In this document: positions 21,497 through 33,691 of the stretch, piece by piece | Layout: each line of letters starts with the position of its first letter | Numbering within the stretch: position 1 is the first letter of the stretch | Assembly: GCA_029255685.2 (NCBI GenBank) | Contig: CM055312.2 | Location: 6,286,649-6,350,648, forward strand | Reading direction: 5' to 3' | Source: Silene conica | Taxonomy: Eukaryota; Streptophyta; Magnoliopsida; Caryophyllales; Caryophyllaceae | Length of the DNA stretch: 64,000 nt | Notes under the pieces: generated by a model | Database searches by the model: none | The model's input: only the letters and a program-made list of their open reading frames with translations | What the model was told of the DNA's origin: nothing | Made by a program: the position numbers and the translations under genes

Positions 21497-23228
21497 TTAG
21501 GCCATGAAATTTTTACAATTGTGTCTTTCATAAAATCAAAATTTTGAGAAAACCGTGCATCTGCCTAGGCACTCGATCGAGTCCCTGTGACACTCGATCG
21601 AGTGCCCCCGTACCAGGCTGCCGTGCGTGTATTTTTAGTGAGAAATCGATCTTGTTTTCGATTATAATTTGCATATTGTTAATTAATCGATATTTTTAGC
21701 AATATGTGAATATTTTGTTTTGTTTATATATGATTTACAAGTTTTAAATCAAAGTTATAAACTCGTTTTAATGTAAAAGTGCAGCGATTTGCAAATTTTA
21801 CGAGCCACTCGATCGAGCCATGCTGCACTCGATCGAGTGACCCTGACACTCGATCGAGTGCTCCTGTTACTCGATCGAGTGCTCTCGTTTCGGGGTATTA
21901 ATTTTCGAAAATAACTCGTTTTCTTATTTTCACATGGCTTAAAATAATATACTGTATACGGAAATAGTATATTATTTAGTGAAACGGTTCACCCTTGTTT
22001 GATACATATTGTTTTTAAAGCAGTTTAAAACAATGGATTATATGTTTATTAAAATTGGTGATTAAAACGGTATAGTCACTTAATTTTAATCTTAAAAGGT
22101 GGTTTGGTATAAATTTATTAATCATAATAACAGTATTATGTCATGTATAAATTGTTTTTAGTTGATGCATTTTATTTATCGTCTTGTGAATGCCTTGAAT
22201 GCTTTCAATAACGTATTTAATTTTTGCAAACGGTTGTAACTTAGTGTGGCCTTAGAAGATTGTGTCACCGTAATGAAGGGACACGATCTTGCTTGTAATT
22301 TTGAGATCTTGAATCTCCGTTTTGGGTTTTTGCCATGTAATTACTTTTGTATTTAAATTAGAATGTATCTAGGATTACTTTTGTAATTTAAATTAGTAAT
22401 TTTGCGAAGACCAAAGACAAGACGGAGACTGGATGCTCACTCCCGCTGCAAGGACCAAGATGAAACATCAAGACAAGCTTCTAGGGTCCAACAGTGGATT
22501 CCAAGTTGTTTTATGTTTATTTTGGTAGGATAGGCCACACTAGGACTTTTATTTACGTTTATTGCATTTATCTTTACGCTTTCATCGATAATAGCTTGCA
22601 TCATATTCCGCCTAAAAACCAAACCACCTATATCATGCCTGAAAACTGACTCATGTAGAGGTCTCGCGTTAGTTTTCTGTGACAATACAGATGTCACATG
22701 TCATTTAAAAGCCATCACTTTATTTAATTCATTCACGCAAATGCTAGTTTTTAGTTCACTTATATATGGATAAATAAAAGTTGATGGGGTCTTCCTCGTA
22801 TAACCAAAAATTGAGATTAGTCTTTATAAATCAGCCTCCCATGAATCCCTTCTTCGTCGGTAGGCATAATATGACCCCTTCTACGTCGGGTAAGTGGGAA
22901 CAGATGATTTATTTTATCTCAACATCATGGTCACTCGATAATATTCCAGTGACTGAGATGGACTAATAGATAGGATTTACGGAAATCTATCGACCAAGAG
23001 TTCCAACGATTGGAATTAGCCAAACTGTGGGCTTATCAATATACGGAAATTGAGTCTTGGGATCGTTTATATAATTCTTGAGGGAGATCAATTATATAAA
23101 TGCATGAGTCTACGAGTTTAAATTCAATTTAATATAGACTTAAATCACAACAATAAGTTGCTTATATGGTTTTGTTTTATCTTCTTTTCAGTGTAGAACA
23201 CGTTCATTAAAACTGCTGTAAAACTAAA
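21497..23228 (+). other. Copia 5' leader, non-coding
   Basis: A long untranslated leader of about 1.7 kb before gag. Its only distinct feature is the cluster of ACTCGATCGAGT palindromes at 21571-21880; the remainder is AT-rich and without a credible reading frame. Confidence 0.7.
21571..21880. repeat. Six copies of the palindrome ACTCGATCGAGT
   Basis: Copies at 21571, 21592, 21807 (last base c), 21827, 21848 and 21869. Most are preceded by c or followed by g, extending the palindrome to 14 bp. They form two clusters in the element leader. Confidence 0.9.
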
Positions 23229-24467
23229 ATGGCTGGTGAAGACCCAATGCCAAGTGCCAAGCTAGCACGTGAATCCTGGCTAAAAGCCTTCATGGACTCC
23301 ATGAATCAGTCAACTAGACTGAGGAATGATGGGTCAAACTTCTCTGACTGGGAGGCAGCACTACGGAATGCTGCCATTGCTGACGGAAAGCTTAAGTTCT
23401 TAACTGAGCCCATTCCGCCAAACCCAGGAACTGGAGCTAGAGCCAACGAAATTCGCGCTCATAGCGATTTCGTTATGGAAGAGGGTGCGATAAAGAACGT
23501 ACTCATCTATGCAATGGAATCCAATTTGCAAAGACGCTTCATAACCCATGGTGCAAACAAGATTTTCACCACGCTCACTAACGAATTCTCCAAGGCTCCG
23601 AGAATCGTTTCTTATGAGCATACCTGTCGCTTCTTTGAGGCGAAACTCCAGAAGGGCCAAGCTGTTTGCCCACATATTCTCAACATGATTGAGAATATCG
23701 AGAAACTGGAGTCCCTAAACTGCAAGATCAGTGAGAACATCATCGTTGATCGCATGCTTCATTCGCTTCATGACGGGTTCGCCCTCTTTAGGGCCAACTA
23801 CTACATGAACGACATGAAGAAGACTCCCCATGAGCTCCACTCCCTTCTCGTACAGACTGAGAAGGATCTTAAGTTGAGTGGGAGTCTTAAGCAGGATGTT
23901 CTCATGATCTCCAGCAAAGGGAAAGGTAAAGGGAAGGCTAAAGCTCAGGGCGACTTAGCAGTAGGTAAGCCCAGGTTCAAGAAACCAGGATTTGCTAAGA
24001 GTGGGCCTGGTGAGTCGAGTAACTCACAAGGCAAGACAAAGAGCAAGGATACAAGCATGGAATGTCACCATTGCCACAAGACTGGGCATTGGAGGCGCTC
24101 ATGCCCCGTGTATCGCGAGGACATTAAGGCAGGCCGTGTTACTCCTGTTGGTATGTCTTCTTCTTCTTTTATTCACATGATTGAGATTAACCATGCAAGT
24201 TGCGGAACTTGGGTACTTGATACCGGTTGTGGTTCTCATCTATGTAATCATGTGCAGGGCCTCCGAAACCAAGAACCCCTAATCAAGGGTGAGGTGGACC
24301 TGCGTGTCGGGAATGGAGCACGTGTGGCTGCAGTCTCGAAGGGAACATACGTAATCCAGCTTCCAAGTGGATTCGAGTTATTTTTGTATAACTGTTATTA
24401 TGTTCCTAGTTTATCCAAAACATTATTTCAGTTTCTGCACTTGACAAACTCGGATTTTCATTTGTAA
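23229..24467 (+). pseudogene. gag-pol: Copia gag and protease, 5' half of a frameshifted gag-pol
   Basis: Encodes the capsid/nucleocapsid and the start of pol. MAGEDPMPSAKLARESW begins at 23229. Residues about 20-230 form the copia gag region (VSYEHTCRFFEAKLQKGQAV, LHSLLVQTEKDL). A lysine/glycine-rich linker and the zinc knuckle CHHCHKTGHWRRSC (codons about 278-291) follow. The protease motif WVLDTGCGSHLC has its catalytic aspartate intact. The frame is lost near 24417, where an A-run before cattatttcag appears one base short, and it ends at 24467. The pol frame resumes immediately downstream. Apart from this single lesion the gag-pol is open, so the copy is young. The same gag type is found in the minus-strand element at 39686-40612. 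Confidence 0.9.
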
Positions 24468-27259
24468 TAGAGAATAATAGCTGTATTTTCTCTTTGCACA
24501 ATATGATTTATGGCAAGGCAGTTTCCATGAATGGAATTTATGTTTTAGATCAAACTACCGAGATATTACATGTGAATAATAAAAGAATAAAGGTAGGTGA
24601 CAAAGATCAAACTTACCTATGGCATTGTCGTATGGGACACATAAATGAGAAACGCGTAAAACAGCTCATACAGAATGGAGCTATATCGCCCTTTGACTTC
24701 GAGTCATATGGCACGTGTGAATCATGTCTCATCGGCAAAATGACTCGTATTTCCTTCAAAGGTGTTGGAATGCGCGCTGCCGACCTATTAGGACTCATAC
24801 ATACGGACGTATGTGGCCCTATGTCGATCAACGCACGAGAAGGCTATAGGTATTTCATCACTTTCACGGATGATTTGAGTAGATATGGCTATGTCTACTT
24901 AATGAAACATAAAAGTGAATCCTTTGACAAGTTCAAAGAATACCAGAATCGGGTACAGAACCAGCTGGGTAGAAAGATTAAAGCACTACGTTCAGATCGT
25001 GGTGGTGAGTATCTTTCACACGAGTTTGATCAACACCTAAAAGACTGTGGGATCGTGCTACAGTTGACTCCACCTGGAACACCACAATTAAATGGTGTGT
25101 CCGAACGGAGAAATCGAACTTTACTCGATATGGTTCGATCCATGATGAGTCACACCGTTGTGCCTGATTCATTGTGGGGCTATGCTCTTTTGTCGGCCGC
25201 TCTAATACTTAACCGAAGTCCGTCTAAAGCTGTTGACAAGACTCCATTCGAGTTATGGAAGGGAACGGTCCCTAACTTGTCCTTTATTCGGGTTTGGGGC
25301 TGCGAGGCTTATGTCAAGTGGAGACACGAGGATAAGCTCGGCCCGCGATCGGTCAAGACATACTTTATAGGCTATCCAAAGGGAACGTTTGGTCATTACT
25401 TCTACTCGCCTACCGAACAACGTGTTTTTGTTGCGGCTAGTGCGACGTTCTTAGAGAAAGAATTTCTCGAGAACAAGTCGAGTAATAGAACCTTCGAGTT
25501 ATCGGAGGTTCAAGAACCAACTACCGAGCAACCATTGGAGGAAACAGTACCTCCAACCGAGGCTGCGGTAGATATCCCTGAGGAACCTAGGAGGTCGGGA
25601 AGAGTCTCTATTCCACCGGACAGATACATTGGTATGGTCGAGGAACACGATACAGATGACGTCTTACTCCTAGAGGGTAATGAACCCACAACCTATAAAG
25701 GTGCCATGACCAGTTCTGACTCAAAGCTATGGCTAGAAGCCATGCAATCCGAGATGGACTCCATGTATGAGAACAACGTGTGGGATCTTGTGGACCTACC
25801 TGCAAAGGTACGTCCCCTTCAATGCAAATGGCTTTACAAGATAAAGCATGCCGTGGAAGGACAACAAGATATCCATAAGGCTAGACTAGTTGCTAAAGGT
25901 TTCACTCAAGTGCCAGGCTTGCACTATGATGAGATCTTTGCACCCGTAGTCATGCTACGTTCCATTCGGATTATCTTAGCGATCGCCGCATTTCATGACT
26001 ATGAAATATGGCAAATGGACGTTAAAACCGCCTTCTTAAACGGTTATTTGGAGGAAGAGTTGTACATGGTACAACCCGAGGGTTTTATCGATCCAGCACA
26101 TCCTAAGAAAGTTTGCAAGCTTAAGCGTTCCATCTATGGACTTAAGCAAGCATCGCGGAGTTGGAATCATCGCTTCGACCAAGTGATAAAAGAGAATGGG
26201 TTCATTCGATCAGTCGAGGAACCATGTCTCTATATCAAGTCGAGTGGGAGTAAGATTGTATTCCTAGTGCTGTATGTCGATGACATACTCTTGATTGGGA
26301 ATGACATACCTCTCTTATCTTCGGTTAAAGCATGGTTGAAAAACCACTTCCAGATGAAAGATCTGGGAGAGGCACAAAGAATTTTGGGCATCCGTATCTA
26401 CAGGGATAGATCACGACGGATGTTGTCTCTCAGTCAGGAATCTTATATAGAGAAGATTCTGGAGAGATTCAGCATGACGAACTCCAAAAAGGGGTTCCTT
26501 CCTATGACTCCTGGGCTTCACTTGAGCAAGACTCAAGAAGCTAAGTCAATGGAAGAGAAAGAGCGCATGAGTCGGATTCCTTATGCTTCGGCAATAGGAT
26601 CGATCATGTATGCCATGATATGCACACGTCCTGACGTTGCATATGCATTGAGTATGACAAGTCGATTCCAAGCTCATCCAGGTGAACAACACTGGATGGC
26701 CGTGAAAAACATTCTTAAGTACCTACGGAGGACTAAAGATTGGGGATTGACTTTTGGAGGCGACTCGACGCTCTGCGCCACGGGTTACGCAGATGCTAGC
26801 TTCCAAACGGATCGAGATGACTCGAAATCTCAGTCTGGATTCGTTTTTACTCTTAATGGCGCTGCTGTCAGCTGGAAAAGTTCTAAACAGAGTGTTACAG
26901 CAGATTCTACGACTGAGTCCGAGTACTATGCCGCCTCAGAAGCAGCTAAGGAAGCAATATGGATGCGTCAATTCTTACAAGGACTATCAGTAGTGCCTAG
27001 TTCGAATGACCCAATCACCGTCTATTGTGACAATAGCGGTGCCATCTTCCAAGCTAAGGAGCATAAGTCTAGCAGCAAGGCTAGGCATGTACAACGGAAA
27101 ACTCATCTAATCAGAGATTACGTGGAGCAAAAGGAGATTTTTATTGAAAAGATCGCTACGGATGACAACATAGCTGATCCTCTCACTAAAGCATTACCAC
27201 GTGATAAGCATGAAGGGCACATTCATTCCATGGGAATTGGATGTGTTCCTAAGTTGTAG
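24468..27259 (+). pseudogene. gag-pol: Copia integrase, reverse transcriptase and RNase H (rest of gag-pol)
   Basis: Continues the frame broken at about 24417; the first ATG in this part is at 24494, but it would normally be read as part of the polyprotein. Order: GAG-pre-integrase zinc region (WHCRMGH ... CESCLIGK); integrase core with HTDVCGP, LRSDRGGEY and NGVSERRNR as the DDE residues; reverse transcriptase with KARLVAKGFTQ, MDVKTAFLNG and the catalytic YVDDILLIGN; RNase H with GYADASFQTD, TESEYYAASEAAKEAIW and YCDNSGAI. It ends MGIGCVPKL. The PR-INT-RT-RH order defines Ty1-copia. No further stop is visible. Confidence 0.92.
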
Positions 27260-28121
27260 TACTCTTTTATGAATTCATGTAATAATTCATTTTCTCGTGT
27301 ACTCTATTCAACCTTATTGTTATGATATAAAATGTTTTGTTTTTCATGTGGAATTGTACGCCAATTTTGAACACCACAAAGTGAACTGATTAACATTACA
27401 TTGTTTTGGTCCTTGATTACCCACTTGAGCTGATAACTCAGGTAATCATTTTGTGACGTTGGTTGATGGTGGGTTCAACGAGCCATAAGTCACGTGGATG
27501 ACTGACCAATCACAAAGGCGAGTTATACGGATATCTCGTAGGACACCCCGTGACAACGTTATGGAGTCCTAAATGTTTTATAACATTGGGTGCCAGGTCG
27601 TGGATAGGACCTCCATAGTGTTCCTTAGAGTCGAGTCTTTTGACTTTCAACTGTTTCTTGAGATTAAGACAGATTTTGGGTAACTTTGGTTTCTTTCCCA
27701 CGGTCACCGTAACAGGGGCCAAGAGGATTTTTTCTGGGTTATTTCATGCTGGGCGATATCGGCAGGATTCGAGTTGAGGGAAATATCGAAACCCTTATCA
27801 GGATTTTATCATTTCTCAGGGCCACTCGAGGAGTAGTAACTGAAATGCATGGCCATGCTCGAATACAGATTCGTTTTATCAGTTAAGTTACTCTCTAGTC
27901 GGGGAAACCACTCTTGATACAGATCGCTTGTGAGATACGACCTTTGCGAATGCGGATTTGCAAATTGTCTTACATTGAGTGGGAGAAATTTTAAAAGGAT
28001 ATGAGATTCGGTTATCGCACCTACACTTGTATGGACAAGTGGGAGTTTGTTGGAGATTGTGTCCTCCACATGTAGTGTGATAACGTCATTGAACATACCC
28101 TTGTACGGACAAGTGGGAGAT
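27260..28121 (+). other. Copia 3' region with two polypurine-tract-like sites
   Basis: Non-coding. The functional tract aagtgggaga (about 28111-28120) precedes LTR2. A second one, aagtgggag (about 28037-28045), lies 74 bp upstream and is followed by tgttggagattgtgtcctcc, which resembles the LTR start of the other copia family in this window (3700, 45221). Confidence 0.75.
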
Positions 28122-29118
28122 TGTTGGGGCTGGTGTCCTTGACAATTAAGTACAATGACTTATTAAATCTCTTTAAGGATCACAAGGGCATACTTCTGTA
28201 TTATTACCAGTTGATCCACGTTTATCAATAACGGTTGGCTTGCTAGATAAGTTTGACGTTATTGTCATACGGATGGCGGTGGTCAACTGGTCCCTATACG
28301 TCACACCTATAGGACACGTTTGAGAGATGTGAAGGTATGAAAATACAGTCACATTTTGCCGGATATGACTAAACGGTTAGTCAGAGGTATTGACTATTAA
28401 ATTGGTCAATAAGATGTTGAGAATTATTATTTAATACGGATTAAATAATATTAGCTAATACGGATTACAAGATTAATTCGTAAATTAAATATAAACGGTT
28501 ATATTTAATTAAATATTGTATTCGCGAATTAATATAAACAGTTATATTAATTTGGGTAATTATACAATATCGTATTTTATCAGACCATTATTAATATATC
28601 GACTGTATTAATATCTGATAACATGTTACGATTTATAAATAAAACCCGCGAACAACTTAAAGCTAAATGGGTCGAATCACGCATCGGGATAAGGTAAGAG
28701 TGGAAAGCCCACTCCTACCCAAACCCTAGTTTCGGCCGGCCTCAGTTACAAAAGGAGGAGTCTTCTCCTTTTGTCAACTACTCTTGGCACACTGTTAAAT
28801 TAATTCTCAAGTAAAATTAGGGTTTTGAGAGCACTTTTCTCCCAAAACCTCAGATCTCACATCTAAAACCTCAAGGGCTCTCCCTATATTGCAAGGCAAT
28901 TGGAGAGGATTTCTAGCACACGCGGCCACGTCTCAGACTAAGTCTTGGGTGCAAGTTATAGGAGGGAATTTGCATTAATTCCTGTTCTTAGGCCTTTTGC
29001 GCGAGGACTAAAGGTTGTACTTCTTTTCTCATGTTTTTAATCTTATGACAATATTCACAATTGCATATTTCATTATAATCCTGTAATTTTGGGGTGAATA
29101 CGCGTTTTATTCCCCACA
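28122..29118 (+). repeat. Copia LTR2 (inner)
   Basis: 997 bp, apparently identical to LTR1. Its right end (ccccaca) abuts pol sequence, starting cgcttcgacc, with no primer binding site between. Confidence 0.92.
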
Positions 29119-30207
29119 CGCTTCGACCAAGTGATAAAAGAGAATGGGTTCATTCGATCAGTCGAGGAACCATGTCTCTATATCAAGTCGAGTGGGAGTA
29201 AGATTGTATTCCTAGTACTGTATGTCGATGACATACTCTTGATTGGGAATGACATACCTCTCTTATCTTCGGTTAAAGCATGGTTGAAAAACCATTTCCA
29301 GATGAAAGATCTGGGAGAGGCACAAAGAATTTTGGGCATCCGTATCTACAGGGATAGATCACGACGGATGTTGTCTCTCAGTCAGGAATCTTATATAGAG
29401 AAGATTCTGGAGAGATTCAGCATGACGAACTCCAAGAAGGGGTTCCTTCCTATGACTCCTGGGCTTCACTTGAGCAAGACTCAAGAAGCTAAGTCAGTGG
29501 AAGAGAAAGAGCGCATGAGTCGGATTCCTTATGCTTCGGCAATAGGATCGATCATGTATGCCATGATATGCACACGTCCTGACGTTGCATATGCATTGAG
29601 TATGACAAGTCGATTCCAAGCTCATCCAGCTGAACAACACTGGATGGCCGTGAAAAACATTCTTAAGTACCTACGGAGGACTAAAGATTGGGGAATGACT
29701 TTTGGAGGCGACTCGACGCTCTGCGCCACGGGTTACGCAGATGCTAGCTTCCAAACGGATCGAGATGACTCGAAATCTCAGTCTGGATTCGTTTTTACTC
29801 TTAATGGCGCTGCTGTCAGCTGGAAAAGTTCTAAACAGAGTGTTACAGCAGATTCTACGACTGAGTCCGAGTACTATGCCGCCTCAAAAGCAGCTAAGGA
29901 AGCAATATGGATGCGTCAATTCTTACAAGGACTATCAGTAGTGCCTAGTTCGAATGACCCAATCACCGTCTATTGTGACAATAGCGGTGCCATCTTCCAA
30001 GCTAAGGAGCATAAGTCTAGCAGCAAGGCTAGGCATGTACAACGGAAAGCTCATCTAATCAGAGATTACGTGGAGCAAAAGGAGATTTTTATTGAAAAGA
30101 TCGCTACGGATGACAACATAGCCGATCCTCTCACAAAAGCATTACCACGTGATAAGCATGAAGGGCACATTCATTCCATGGGAATTGGATGTGTTCCTAA
30201 GTTGTAG
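29119..30207 (+). pseudogene. pol: Partial copia pol: RT C-terminal half and RNase H
   Basis: Starts at a position equal to 26171 in the full copy and stays in frame to MGIGCVPKL. It keeps YVDDILLIGN and all RNase H motifs. Scattered substitutions (for example EEKERM preceded by V instead of M, and AASKAAKE for AASEAAKE) put it at roughly 99% identity to the full copy, so it comes from a different element. Everything upstream (gag, protease, integrase, first half of RT) is absent, so it is not functional. Confidence 0.9.
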
Positions 30208-31069
30208 TACTCTTTTATGAATTCATGTAATAATTCATTTTCTCGTGTACTCTATTCAACCTTATTGTTATGATATAAAATGTTTTGTTTCTCATGTGGA
30301 ATTGTACGCCAATTTTGAACACCACAAAGTGAACTGATTAACATTACATCGTTTTGGTCCTTGATTACCCACTTGAGCTGATAACTCAGGTAATCATTTT
30401 GTGACGTTGGTTGATGGTGGGTTCAACGAGCCATAAGTCACGTGGATGACTGACCAATCACAAAGGCGAGTTATACGGATATCTCGTAGGACACCCCGTG
30501 ACAACGTTATGGAGTCCTAAATGTTTTATAACATTGGGTGCCAGGTCGTGGATAGGACCTCCATAGTGTTTCTTAGAGTCGAGTCTTTTGACTTTCAACT
30601 GTTTCTTGAGATTAAGACAGATTTTGGGTAACTTTGGTTTCTTTCCCACGGTCACCGTAACAGGGGCCAAGAGGATTTTTTCTGGGTTATTTCATGCTGG
30701 GCGATATCGGCAGGATTCGAGTTGAGGGAAATATCCAAACCCTTATCAGGATTTTATCATTTCTCAGGGCCACTCGAGGAGTAGTAACTGAAATGCATGG
30801 CCATGCTCGAATACAGATTCGTTTTATCAGTTAAGTTACTCTCTAGTCGGGGAAACCACTCTTGATACAGATCGCTTGTGAGATACGACCTTTGCGAATG
30901 CGGATTTGCAAATTGTCTTACATTGAGTGGGAGAAATTTTAAAAGGATATGAGATTCGGTTATCGCACCTACACTTGTACGGACAAGTGGGAGTTTGTTG
31001 GAGATTGTGTCCTCCACATGTAGTGTGATAACGTCATTGCACATAACCTTGTACGGACAAGTGGGAGAA
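30208..31069 (+). other. Second copia 3' region
   Basis: Same non-coding 3' region as 27260-28121, with the same double polypurine-tract arrangement (LTR-start-like tgttggag at about 30996, true LTR3 at 31070). Confidence 0.8.
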
Positions 31070-32057
31070 TGTTGGGGCTGGTGTCCTTGACAATTAAGTA
31101 CAATGACTTATTAAATCTCTTTAAGGATCACAAGGGCATACTTCTGTATTATTACCAGTTGATCCACGTTTATCAATAACGGTTGGCTTGCTAGATAAGT
31201 TTGACGTTATTGTCATACGGATGGCGGTGATCAACTGGTCCCTATACGTCACACCTATAGGACACGTTTGAGAGATGTGAAGGTATGAAAATACAGTCAC
31301 ATTTATGCCGGATATGACTAAACAGTTAGTCAGAGGTGTTGACTAATAAATTAGTCAATAAGATGTTGAGATTATTATTTAATACGGATTAAATAATTTT
31401 AGTTAATACGGATTACAAGATTAATTCGTAAATTAAATATAAACGGTTATATTTAATTAAATATAGTATTCGCGTATTAATATAAACAGTTATATTAATT
31501 TGGGTAATTATACAATATCGTATTTTGTCAGACCATTATTAATATATCGACTGTATTAATATCTGATAACATGTTACGATTTATAAATAAAACCCGCGAA
31601 CAACTTAAAGCTAAACGGGTCGAATCACGCAAAGGTATAAGGTAAGAGTGGAAAAAGCCCACCCTTACCCAAGACCCATTCGGCCGACCTAAGTAATACA
31701 AAAGGAGAGTCTTTCTCCTTTTGTCACTAACTGGTAATTCATAATTCTCACAATTAGGGTTTTGAGAACATCTTTTTCCCAAAACTCAGATCTCACATCT
31801 AAAACCTCTCAAAAGCTCTCCCCATATTGCAAGGCAATTGGAGAGTATTTTCTAGCACACGCGGCATCATCTCAATCAAGTCTTGGGTGCAAGTTATAGG
31901 AGGGAATTTACTTTAATTCCTGTTCTTAGGCCATAAGCACAAAGGACCAAAGGTTGAATTCTTTTTCTTATCCTTTTAATCTTATGACTATAAACACAAC
32001 TGTATTTTTCATTATAATCCTGCAAGTTTAGGGTGAATACATGCTTTATTCCCCACA
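31070..32057 (+). repeat. Copia LTR3 (outer 3', diverged)
   Basis: 988 bp, from tgttggggctgg to ttattccccaca. It differs from LTR1 and LTR2 by many substitutions and small indels, concentrated at about 31290-32045. Confidence 0.92.
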
Positions 32058-32062
32058 GTTTT

Positions 32063-33109
32063 GACAGGTTAACAAAGACTTTTAGCTTGCTCGAAAATTG
32101 GATATAGCATGAGGATTCGTCTCGGTCCGTGTCTAGTAATTCTGTAAGAATATAAGACTCGTAATTACCCTATCATTCAATTTCATAAATCACGGCTAAA
32201 TATTTTTACTAGTATAAAATCTTTGAAATATTTTTTTCTAGTAAAATATATTTTTGAAACTTCCTAACTTATGTCATATCTTGTCATCTAATTTGGTTAG
32301 GATATATTTGAAAAAGATTTGATTTGCTTAATAATTGGCAAATGTTTCTCACGAAAATATGGTTGCCAATTTTAAGTAATTGATTTGTAAGGAATCTTTC
32401 AAGTCAACTCATCTTATTTAAGAAGAGTACTTGCTTTGCATTGTGTACGGTTTTTGAAAGAAAAAATTAGAGAAAGCTTTTGAGCAACAATTCAAATCAA
32501 CTTTAAAAGCTTCTCTAAGTTTTGCATCGTTTGAGTTCAGTCCATTTCACAAAATCTGTTTTTGCAAAACATTTTTCTAGCCGTGGTTTTAAGATTGTTT
32601 TTGAGTATACAAGTTCTTATATTCATAGTGGAAAACAATTGTCCTTCATTGTTCAAATTGATTGAACCATCTAAGAAGACATTTGAGTTGTAACTTTTTG
32701 TTTTTGATAAAACTTTCATTGGAGTACGGGTTGTACTCGAGTTGCACGATCGGGTTGATCGTGGGGATATTTCTTTGTAATCGGGTTTGGTTATAAGGAG
32801 ATTTTTAATAAGAGAAAGAGGGTGGACGTAGACCTTTAGAGAGTAGGTCGAACCACGTTAAAAATCTTGGGTCTCGCGCTTTCTTTCATTTTATTTGTTT
32901 TACTTTCATTCTCGTTCATAGTATTCTTTTCACGCAAGCATTCAGAACAGTACAACACAATTTTAATTGTTTGAACAGACTTCTTGACTGTTCAATTTGC
33001 CTGTGTACTACTTCAGCATAAATCGTGAACACTATTTCCGCTTTAATTTTAAAAAGGGTACTTAATTCACCCCCTCCCCCTCTTAAGTACCGGATTGATA
33101 AACTCAACA
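32063..33109 (+). repeat. SIRE-like 3' LTR, second part
   Basis: Continues from 20484, from gacaggttaac to aaactcaaca. It matches 5' LTR positions 14782-15828 nearly base for base. Confidence 0.9.
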
Positions 33110-33114
33110 TAGGT

Positions 33115-33473
33115 AAACGTTATCTTGGAAATTAAGATGATGAGAAAGTTTATGTATAATGAGTGATTTATCTATTTACGATTGAGTTTTTTTGATGGTT
33201 TGGACTTCTGGATAGAAAAATAGAGAATGGTTTGACGGATAACGATGTTGTATGTCAAATTTGTGGAAATAGTTGTTAGTGATGAAAGTAGAAAAAAATA
33301 TAAAGTGCCGTGAGAACATCTTTTTTCGTAGTTATTGAGCTAACTTCATATGTTGTCAAACATTTATTTTCTCTAGATGTAGATACATTTTTACTAGCAC
33401 AGTACCGTACATGTACTCTACCTACGTATTTAAAAAGTAAATGTACTGCTACTACATGAGTATGTAACCCAAC
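33115..33473. repeat. Tandem unit fragment, short form
   Basis: Continues the unit interrupted at 14702 (taaacgttatcttgg...). It passes through aaatataaagtgccgtgag without the long-form insert and stops at gtaacccaact, where foreign DNA begins. Confidence 0.85.
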
Positions 33474-33691
33474 TGCAGAAACGCCTTAGTAATATACGCA
33501 ATTGCAATCTCCGCTTTCTTAATCAATTTGGTATCTGAAGTTACATCGGGGCACAACCATCCTAACCATACTATATAAGCATTACTTGCAAATGACAGTT
33601 TGATTACTTCCCATTGATCTACCATCACAAATTCTGAACTTCTGCAAGCCAGTTGACACATTTGTATATGGTGTTCAGCAGATAAAAGACC
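33474..33691 (-). pseudogene. Exon-like captured fragment, gene unknown
   Basis: After a tgtag acceptor the minus strand is open for about 72 codons (GLLSAEHHIQMCQLACRSS, then VDQWEVIKLSFASNAYIVWL, then KKAEIAIAYITKAFL) up to the broken left edge. The composition looks like real protein, but I do not recognise the family. It may be a piece of a host gene carried by the transposon. It has no start or stop of its own. Confidence 0.4.

Larger units (their letters stand above)
20485..32057 (+). mobile_element. Ty1-copia complex with three LTRs; TSD gtttt
   Basis: gtttt at 20480-20484 and 32058-32062 flanks the whole block, and the intact SIRE LTR at about 14777 has a single gtttt. Order: LTR1, leader, gag-protease, integrase-RT-RNase H, 3' region, LTR2, partial RT-RNase H, 3' region, LTR3. 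LTR1 and LTR2 look identical over 997 bp; LTR3 (988 bp) is clearly more diverged. The second pol piece starts exactly at the LTR2 terminus. The copia lineage was not resolved. Confidence 0.9.
14702..33109 (+). mobile_element. SIRE/Maximus-like Ty1-copia element, pol-deleted, with nested copia in its 3' LTR; TSD taggt
   Basis: The target duplication taggt flanks it at 14697-14701 and 33110-33114, inside a tandem unit that elsewhere reads gatcttaggtaaacg. The LTRs (14702-15828; 20404-20484 plus 32063-33109) are about 1127-1128 bp and very similar. The internal region keeps gag-like sequence, a protease remnant and an RNase H tail, but integrase and reverse transcriptase are gone. The SIRE assignment rests on the gag sequence, the long coiled-coil second part and the TKPLAREQFE-like tail, and is made from memory of the family. 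Confidence 0.85.
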
